Below are positions 58,301 to 64,000 of a DNA stretch of 64,000 nt, piece by piece. This stretch comes from Zygnema cylindricum (taxonomy: Eukaryota > Streptophyta > Zygnematophyceae > Zygnematales > Zygnemataceae): NCBI GenBank assembly GCA_037447655.1, contig JBBHKE010001647.1, positions 150,089 to 214,088 on the forward strand. Direction: 5' to 3'. The notes beneath the pieces are model-generated. The model was not told the DNA's origin and did not search any database. It worked only from the letters and a program-made list of their open reading frames with translations. The first letter of the stretch is position 1. Each line of letters opens with the position of its first letter. A program made the position numbers and the translations under genes.

Positions 58301-61300
58301 ATTTTTTTTACAACCAACAATAAATAATATCCAAAGAGATTTACCTTCAAAATATGACATTGTCAAAATCGCAACTTCGTATATAATTTAAGGTTTTGTC
58401 GATGTGCAGACCGAATTCAATTATTTCGTAAATTTTAAATGACCTTAAAGAAAGATGCGACTTACCTGTTAAATAGAATATTGTGGGAAGTGGTGGCCAC
58501 CATGGTGCCACGTGGCACTCCCACTGGCTGAGAGCACGAGTCAAATGTCACATTTACCGGCACGCCCCTGCGAGAAGCACCCAGCTGATCAGAAAAAGGG
58601 AGGGAGAGGAAGAGAGGGAGGGGCAAAGGGGGAGACGGGGAGAGAGGGGGAGAGGGAGAGAGAGAGAGGGAGAGGGAGAGGGAGAGGGAAAGGGAGAGGG
58701 AGAGGGAACGGGAGAGGGAGAGGGAGAGGGAGAGGGAGAGGGAGAGGGAGAGGGAGAGGGAGAGGGAGAGGGAGAGGGAGAGGGAGAGGGAGAGGGAGAG
58801 GGAGAGGGAGAGGGAGAGGGAGATGGAGAGGGAGAGGGAGGAGAGAAAGTGGGAGATAGAGATAGATAGAGACAGAGAAAGAGGGAGAGAGAGAGGGATG
58901 GAGGGAGAGGAGAGAGGGAGTGTAGAGAGGGAAAGAGGGAGAGCGGAGGAAGAGAGAGGGAGAGAAAGATAGAGAGGGGGTGAGAGGGAGTGGGAGAGGG
59001 ATGTAGGATCTATATCACAATACACAGAGTGCACACCAATCTAAAGTTTCCAAGCGGAAGCTCAAAATCAGTTACAAAACATTCACCATCAACTTACACA
59101 GAGTATCTGCCCAAGAGCAATATTATTAAAAATAATTCCTTCTCACTGTTACTCTTACAGAAATTCCTCACTCAGAAATGTGCTCGCTACACAAATCACA
59201 ATCAGATTGATAGATCACCACCTAACTGTATATGGCATGATTGCCATAACCGACGTCCTCCACTACTCAGAACAGATACAAACACTGCACATAAAACAAA
59301 CGCGTCAACACCTATTGAACACGTTTCACCCAAACATACGCGTGCGTTGGACCGGTGGCACGGGTACCGGATACTACGCACTAAATAATTTACATAATAA
59401 CCAAACGCATTAAATAAATTACAGAATGATCTAACGCACCAAATAATTTAAATAATGACCAGTCGCACTAAATAGCGAACCGGTCATACTGACGCACGGC
59501 CGCACAAAGATTCGCACAATGTAGTGTCACACTGCCTTGTGGGAACGCTTACAATTTGACATAGAAGACCTAACTTGGGTCGGCTTTTGACAAACACTTC
59601 ATGCATCGCACAATTAATCAACATGTCTCCAGCTTACTCAAGCTGTAAAGTAAGGTATGTAACTAAACTTCAGCTTCGTGACGATCACTATATCTTTAAT
59701 AAAATGCCAAATGTAAATAGAAGTGTTGCGCGCAAGCCCACCTATTCACGAACTCAACTCCACACTGTAAGCACATGTCGGCTTTTAACTTAGCCGCACA
59801 ATTAAAATCTAATTTGTGAAACATCACATTGAACTTAGACGCAAGGTAAGAACGACGTGAAACGAAACTACTCAAAGAGAAATTATTAAGTCTTATACAT
59901 ATAAATTAATGAAACGAAATAAACTGGTACACGGAACGAAAACTCAATCTTAAAATTATCAATGAAACTAAATGAAAAAAATGATCGTCATGTGCAACCA
60001 AATTAATCCACACTATTTTCGAATCTGCATTGCCACATTGACAACGACATTGACATCAAGTCAAATAGTGAAAATCCCTAACATCAATTCATTTCTAAAG
60101 GGAAAGAATTTAGACACAGGTAAGCAAATTCTTAAATGTCGGACGGACGACTCTAGACTACTCCACAACTCATTTGGCGTTTCGTCACCTGAAACGATAT
60201 CAATGTCCTTTTGTAAATGTTGTCATTGAGGGTCAAAATTGTGCCTCCCCATAAAAAGGTTCCAGTTCTTCTAATCATGGATTATATCATCATAATTGCT
60301 GTCTTATCGCCCTCTCTTGAAAATAAGGTTCAAACTTCGGGTTGTGAAAATGTAGGGGTCATGAAAACTCTAGGGTTCTTTACCCATGGACTGATCATCT
60401 TATTTGTACCACATTATTTGCTATCTTATCGCTTTTTTTTGAAAACAACCTGAAAACGCCTCAAAATCTCCTCCACTTTCAGATTTGAAGATTTTCAATT
60501 CATAAACAGATTGTCTTTCTACCATTACAGCCCACTCCGCAAAACACATCCTTTTAATGTGACCACAAATAACCACGTGTACGAGCTCTAAAGGATTTTA
60601 TGCTGGGTACTTCACATCCTTCACCGTATGGGGTTTATGAATATGACGACTCTAACTACACCCGCACATACATTCAATTTCTCCTTCGCCTCTTGGAGGC
60701 GGTACCTTCCGCTCAAGCGCATGCTCGTTTACGTTCTTGTTCAGGGCCCAGGGCTGGTGCGTGGCTATAAGCAACACCAACCTTTTTGACACTCCGTTTA
60801 TCGTTTGACCAGTTTGCTTCACTTGCGGTTGGGTTTGCCTCACCATCCTCTTTTAGAAGGGCCCCGGCGTGTTTGCAACCAACTTATTGATGCTGAGGGA
60901 ATCCATTTACTTTGTTGCTCGCATAGTTCATAATGGACTCTCGCGCATGATTTTGTACGAGATGCCATTGTTGCCATCGGTGCCGAGGCGAGCTACACCG
61001 CCAAACGAGAGGCTTCTAATAAACTTGCGCCCCGGCCCCAAGCTAAAGGTTGTGGGAGCCCTCGGGTTGACTTGGTTTTTTTTCATGGTGCTAGGAGGAC
61101 GCTTCACGATGTGGTCCTCACGGTTTGACTGGGACACACATTTCATCTCGCGTGGCTTCGCATACAGGTGTGGCGGCTGGAGACGCAATGGCTACAAAGG
61201 AAAGAGACTATGCTTACCGAGACTCATTGGACCAGTTTGTCCCATTTGTAGTGGATAATTTTGGATCCTTGGACAAGTCCAGATAATTTTGGATCCATGG

Positions 61301-63967
61301 ACAAGTCCTTCGACTACTTCCTTCGCCAATGTGTGCGAAAAACGTTTGAATTCGGGGGTCCACGGTGTCCTCCCCCGAGTCTTATGGCTGTGTTCTACCG
61401 TCAACGTGCCTCAATTGTACTTCAGTGAGCACAAGCTCCGACTCTCTTTTGCCGTAGCACAGTGGCCGATGACAGGTGGGGTCTTCAGACATTCCACCAA
61501 GGGACTTGGTTGACATCCATGTTCTCTGTGGTCGTGGACCTTAGGTTGTTTGTAGGTAGACTCGTCCAGGTCTTTTCTTTTTGTAGGCAGTTTAACTCTT
61601 GTATTTCTTGTTTTGGTTTTTTTCCATTGTCAGTACTGTAGTATTTCATTTCATTTCTTAGGCGTATTTTACTTTCTTGTGAATCTTCAATCTCCATTTT
61701 TTTTTTGCAGTTTTACCCCTTTTGTACACTTGGTTTTACCATCGCAATTTTTGCAATGAAGACTTGAATTTCACTCTCTCGGAGGAGAAAACGCGTTTGT
61801 CACCTTTCCACCGGGGTCGATGCTATTTGGATCGGGCTCCAGATTGCCTTGTATCAGATTCGGAAGTCTTCGATCAACATCCGAGAAGCGTTGATCCATG
61901 AGGGTAAGCAGTGTCAAATAGGGAACTCAGCCGTTCCTCGGCAACACCGCTTCCTCCATTATTCTATTGCTTAGGAGGATCGGGTGGAGGATTGACATCA
62001 AAGCCAAAACTATCGTCGGCTTAGGCCTCAGTTTCCAAAGGAGTGAAGTAAGACGAGGAAGGAGTGAATGAAGGCGTGGAAGGAGTGAATGGGGAAAACT
62101 TATTCCTATTTTTAACCCCTATTGCAAACACACTCGCCACTTTTTTGCACGAAAAGTGGAGCTTTTGTTGTTGAAAACTTGAACTAGATGAACTCCTTGG
62201 AAATATTTAGCCTCTTGTCTTGCAAATGTTTTCTCAAATTGGTTCTATAAAGCCGACAAAAATGGGCAGTATTGTAAGAAAGTAGTCCTGAACCGGACGG
62301 AGAGGGAGAGTGAGAGAGGGAGAGGAATGGATGAAAAAAATGAAGACATTTAGAGGACTATATGTAAGACTTTTCGGTCCACCCAAGCCAATAAAACAAC
62401 ATAAAATTCTCTCAATTAATACCCTACTTGAGTAAAAATACGATACCTTGTTGCTCTCGTGAGTCGAAACACCGAATTAAGGGAATCCGAATTTCCATTT
62501 GTCTAGAGAGGGGGAGAGGGGGAGAGGGGGATAAGTGGAGAGAGAGGGGGAGAGAGAGAAAGAGAGATATTGACAAAATTGCAAATATTTAGAGGACCTT
62601 ATGAGGAACCATTTTGCCCAACCAAGCGAAGAAACATCATAAAGATATCCAACATATAAAAAATTCAATTGACAAATAGAGAGATAGAGGAGAGGGAGGG
62701 AGAGAGAGATTCAAATTTTAATATTTGAATTCGAATACGATACCTTGTTGCTCTCGTAAGTCGAAACACCGAATCAAGGGAATCTGAATTTCCATTTGTG
62801 AGTCCTTGACGAATCAGTACTTTCACATTTACCCCTTTTTGATAATACTTTTCCCGATGGTTCCTCCCGACATCCATCAATGGGAGGCCTCGAGGCCAGA
62901 CGCTCGCTTGTCCGAAGTGGACAAAGGGGTTTACCACTTCTCTATCCGGGGAGGAGGGATAAACTAAAATGTCGTTAATTATTTCGGAACCGTCAAAATT
63001 TAGTTCGAATGCAGATTCCAGGTTTTTATTTAATAACCTGTTTTTGTCTTGGGTAGTATATACGATTTTTGCTCCACTCTGCCCATTAACAATAATATCC
63101 AAAAACATAAGAAAAGAAAAAAAAAAAAATACGATACCACAAAAAGGGTCGTTCCATGTTGTATTTGAGATAAATTTCTCTATCTCGTTGTACTTTTGTA
63201 AATAAGAAGTTAAACAAATTGCACAATCCCTTTTATGTTTGGTCAAAAATAATTAATTTACTAATTAATGCGACGTAGTCAATAACCCAATTCCACATGA
63301 CATGCCAAAATATCAAATGTGGTGATGTTTATCAAAAAAAGATAAAAAATATATAATTTCCTTTTATATTTTCCAGTTATCAATAAAAACATGCCTTCAA
63401 AATGTTGGAGAAATAGAAGAACAGTGTCTCACCTCGATCGCGAAAAGGTTTCCGATATTTAACGTGACGTGACGTCCCTCATAAACATTATGACAAACTC
63501 GATAATTGAGGCTTTTTTGGGCTTCATAATTTAAATAAATTGTAGATTCAATATACCAATCGAGAGGAGTGGAATGGTCGCCCAAAACTAATAATTGCCA
63601 ATCATAAAGAGAAGCTATTTCCATCAATTCTTTTGTGGGAGAAACTGAAGTTACCGCCACAATCCACTTACCTGCACAAAAAAAAACTCAAGAATTACAA
63701 GGATCACATGGAAAAATAAGATTTCTTTTCATTAAAAATTATAAGTAAGGATTATCACTTCTTCCTAACTAAATCAGGAGGGAAAGGAAATAGAAATGGA
63801 TAGGGAGAGGAAGGGAAGGAGAGAAAAAAAAAACTCAAGAATGACAAGTAAGGATCACATCGTCTTGAATAATGTTGATTTGGTCACTCAAATTAAATTT
63901 TATGACTTAGAATCTGTGTGGCGACGGAATAGCCCGAGACTTCAACAAGATAAGAGAAGATATGACA

Positions 63968-64000
<33 letters not shown>
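47726..64000 (-). CDS. STELLO/DUF288 glycosyltransferase-like protein gene (5' end outside window)
   Basis: Plant STELLO proteins are Golgi-localised and assist cellulose synthase assembly. DUF288 relatives in other eukaryotes are of unclear function. Exons in transcript order: A 63671-63433, B 63078-62744, C2 58567-58466, D2 57917-57782, E2 56870-56451, F 50662-50339, G about 49626-49579, H 48738-48397, I 47998-47726. Phases agree for A-F, and also G-H. Landmarks: [108 protein letters not shown] and the C-terminal GYHPWK...[11 protein letters not shown]. Oddities: C, D and E exist a second time (53697-51702). The segment between F and G is not found, G needs a frame correction, and exon I lacks an AG acceptor. 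The gene may therefore be real but misassembled, or decaying. Confidence 0.85.
48007..48290. repeat. Pyrimidine-rich stretch in STELLO-like intron H-I
   Basis: CCTCTCCTTCCCCCTCTC words on + at 48070-48185. No exon. Confidence 0.5.
48397..48738 (-). CDS. STELLO-like exon H
   Basis: 342 nt, 114 codons. Acceptor CCCAAATTGCAG and donor [32 protein letters not shown] at the start, [17 protein letters not shown] near the end. Confidence 0.83.
48858..49092. mobile_element. Hairpin-forming inverted repeat (small MITE?) in intron G-H
   Basis: Arms of about 75 bp. The inner part GAGGCCAAAGAACAAGTAAA (48905) pairs with TTTACTTGTTCTTTGGCCTC (from about 49027), 32 of 34 bases matching, and the outer GGAGAGGCC pairs with GGCCTCTCC. 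Spacer about 85 bp. Confidence 0.7.
49343..49374. repeat. Poly-A tract
   Basis: Thirty or more A residues in intron G-H. Confidence 0.9.
49579..49626 (-). CDS. STELLO-like exon G (partial, frame problem)
   Basis: [16 protein letters not shown] matches the family D-D-x-x-L-N-Y-W-N-L motif. The donor AAG|GTGAAC is in phase with exon H. The only nearby acceptor (CCCTACAG at 49638) would add GTTGAAAATGA, which puts a TGA in this frame. A 1-2 base indel or an unseen acceptor is needed. The linking sequence after exon F is also missing. Confidence 0.6.
   Translation of the reverse strand, partial: KRRFNFELLESHWRR
50339..50662 (-). CDS. STELLO-like exon F
   Basis: 324 nt, phase 0 at both ends. 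Acceptor TTTTTGGTTCCACAG and donor CAGAAT|GTGAGT. A Lys/Gln-rich insertion, then [40 protein letters not shown]. Confidence 0.85.
51702..52056 (-). pseudogene. STELLO-like exon E, copy 1 (5'-truncated)
   Basis: Identical to copy 2 from [19 protein letters not shown] onward. Upstream, the 21-residue start ([10 protein letters not shown]...YTRAS) and its AG acceptor are replaced by CCATTTCGTGCCACGG and a GA tract. No AG occurs between the tract and the exon, so it is probably unspliceable. Confidence 0.7.
52080..52260. repeat. GAGGGA array, copy 1
   Basis: GGGAGAGGGAGGGGGAGG-type words, about 180 bp. Confidence 0.9.
52912..53047 (-). CDS. STELLO-like exon D, copy 1 (duplicate)
   Basis: Identical to copy 2 including acceptor and donor. 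Confidence 0.6.
53596..53697 (-). CDS. STELLO-like exon C, copy 1 (duplicate)
   Basis: Sequence identical to exon C copy 2 with the same splice sites. After E2 (phase 0) it would be out of phase, so it cannot be added to a transcript that already contains C2-E2. Confidence 0.6.
53728..53822. repeat. GAGGGG array at the end of repeat copy 1
   Basis: GGGAGAGGGAGAGG words. The large repeat loses identity inside this tract. Confidence 0.85.
53823..56207. other. Spacer between the two large repeat copies
   Basis: Very AT-rich intronic sequence. 54290-54720 has repeated and inverted words (TACTTTAATATGTTC, GTTACACGATAATCAGCAA and reverse complements). 56055-56110 includes TGGCGTAGTGGTTAGCGCG, an A-box-like tRNA/SINE fragment without a clear B box. 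No exon seen. Confidence 0.4.
56451..56870 (-). CDS. STELLO-like exon E, copy 2 (intact)
   Basis: 420 nt, 140 codons. The acceptor CTCTCTCTCTCCAG directly follows the GA/CT microsatellite, which acts as its pyrimidine tract. Encodes [38 protein letters not shown] and [20 protein letters not shown]. Donor GAA|GTACAT, phase 0 to exon F. Confidence 0.85.
56874..57130. repeat. Expanded GGGGGA array, copy 2
   Basis: About twenty consecutive GAGGGG units, then GAGGGA. On the gene strand it is the CCCCTC pyrimidine tract immediately before the exon E2 acceptor. Confidence 0.92.
57782..57917 (-). CDS. STELLO-like exon D, copy 2
   Basis: 136 nt. Acceptor AACCTTTACAG and donor CATCAG|GTATTT. Encodes [20 protein letters not shown] and [14 protein letters not shown], a highly conserved DUF288 block. 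Confidence 0.9.
58466..58567 (-). CDS. STELLO-like exon C, copy 2 (distal)
   Basis: 102 nt. Acceptor GCTTCTCGCAG and donor AACAG|GTAAGT. Encodes [20 protein letters not shown] then [13 protein letters not shown]. First and last split codons match exons B and D. Confidence 0.82.
58593..58990. repeat. GAGAGGGAGAGG array upstream of exon C2
   Basis: About 400 bp of GAGAGG repeats, on the gene strand a pyrimidine tract near the exon C2 acceptor. Confidence 0.9.
58991..60650. other. Intron B-C2, unassigned part
   Basis: Nothing coding recognised. 59760-59900 resembles the core of the composite MITEs (GCCGCACAATTAAAATCTAA, CATTGAACTTAGACGCA). Confidence 0.35.
60680..61510 (+). pseudogene. Decayed LINE-type reverse transcriptase C-terminal region
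   Basis: Broken frames on the plus strand: [15 protein letters not shown] near 60720, [20 protein letters not shown] then [20 protein letters not shown] and DVVLTV near 60940-61125, and [27 protein letters not shown] near 61180-61260. This order (GAGAWL, H-x-x-R-D, R-V-D-L-V, FVPFV) is typical of the C-terminal end of many non-LTR pol proteins, as I recall it. A short GATAATTTTGGATCC duplication occurs at 61254-61305. More GC-rich than its surroundings, and inserted antisense to the STELLO-like gene. Confidence 0.65.
61511..62290. other. Intron B-C2, region after the LINE relic
   Basis: May include more of the same relic to about 62100 (moderate GC). No motif recognised. Confidence 0.25.
62439..62502 (-). 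pseudogene. Tandem copy of the 3' end of exon B with donor site
   Basis: Repeats 62738-62803 almost exactly (ACGATACCTTGTTGCTCTCG then GAAACACCGAATT/CAAGGGAAT). On the gene strand it encodes [16 protein letters not shown] and keeps the donor AAG|GTATCG, but lacks an acceptor and the rest of the exon. GA repeats lie beside both copies. Confidence 0.8.
62505..62710. repeat. GA-rich tract pair beside the exon B duplication
   Basis: GAGAGGGGGAGAGG words at 62505-62570 and GAGAGGGAGGGAGAG words at 62678-62710 bracket a repeated ATATTTAGAGGACC context also found near 62349. Confidence 0.7.
62744..63078 (-). CDS. STELLO-like exon B
   Basis: 335 nt. Acceptor AATGGGCAG and donor ACAAG|GTATCG. Begins [16 protein letters not shown]. 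Contains [39 protein letters not shown] and [11 protein letters not shown], the family core. Two bases of Arg pass to exon C. Confidence 0.9.
63433..63671 (-). CDS. STELLO-like exon A
   Basis: 239 nt. Acceptor TTTTTTTTTGTGCAG and donor ATCGAG|GTGAGA. 79 codons from KWIVAVTSV to NIGNLFAIE: the family N-terminal DUF288 start. The upstream exon(s), with signal anchor, are beyond the window. Confidence 0.87.
63680..63968. other. Intron upstream of STELLO-like exon A
   Basis: Contains AAAAAAACTCAAGAAT(T/G)ACAAG twice (63680 and 63827) and a GA patch at 63795-63825. No exon seen. Confidence 0.35.
63969..64000. repeat. (GA)n microsatellite running off the window
   Basis: AG dinucleotides to the last base. 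Confidence 0.95.

Larger units (their letters stand above)
56208..58660. repeat. Large direct repeat, copy 2 (carries exons C2, D2, E2)
   Basis: Partner of 51459-53790. Longer because its internal GAGGGG array has expanded and because it keeps the true start of exon E (56807-56873). Confidence 0.92.

Noticed and set aside
1-64000. CRISPR arrays, rRNA genes, bacterial operons
   Set aside because: No regular repeat-spacer arrays or rRNA core sequence seen, and the genes are intron-containing and eukaryotic.

Overview
This is a eukaryotic, AT-rich, repeat-laden nuclear window. GT-AG introns of about 1-4 kb separate small exons. Long purine/pyrimidine tracts, GA microsatellites, many small inverted-repeat elements and Ty1/copia retrotransposons fill the space between. 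No prokaryotic features, rRNA genes or CRISPR arrays are visible. The gene set (nucleolar helicase, CCDC137-like protein, METTL24-like methyltransferase, STELLO/DUF288 glycosyltransferase-like protein) suits a plant, alga or other large-genome eukaryote. I cannot name the species. A 10-base N gap lies at 18695-18704.

Layout: 1-4510 holds the 3' end of a DDX31/Dbp7-type DEAD-box helicase (+), whose second intron carries a decayed copia relic with a small transposon inside it. 5344-6257 is a MITE. 6833-8787 (-) holds the three 3'-terminal exons of a METTL24/FkbM-like methyltransferase. 9958-10411 holds a promoter-like cluster and a tiny ORF. 10678-13632 is a block of nested TA-target MITEs. 16148-16815 is an unidentified coding stretch (+). 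It lies tail to tail with a complete five-exon CCDC137-like gene at 16857-20655 (-). 21022-25020 holds more MITEs and a broken hAT transposase.

27340-41100 is a long AGTACTACCAGCTGCAG-type minisatellite. It contains a solo LTR at 30314-31320 and a four-layer nest: satellite > TA-MITE (32184-40287) > old solo LTR (32410-39947) > full-length copia element (32474-38821). The innermost element has a single premature stop codon. 41409-46510 is SINE- and MITE-rich.

47726 to the window end (-) is one STELLO/DUF288 gene, reconstructed here exon by exon with matching phases. Three of its exons (C, D, E) occur twice because a roughly 2.3-2.5 kb block is directly repeated (51459-53790 and 56208-58660), apparently without differences outside the GA tract. 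Only the 56-58 kb copy has an intact exon E. Intron B-C2 contains a decayed LINE-type reverse transcriptase tail.

Exon boundaries were chosen by hand from splice consensus, reading phase and family resemblance recalled from memory. No database search was possible. TE ages and family names are inferences.
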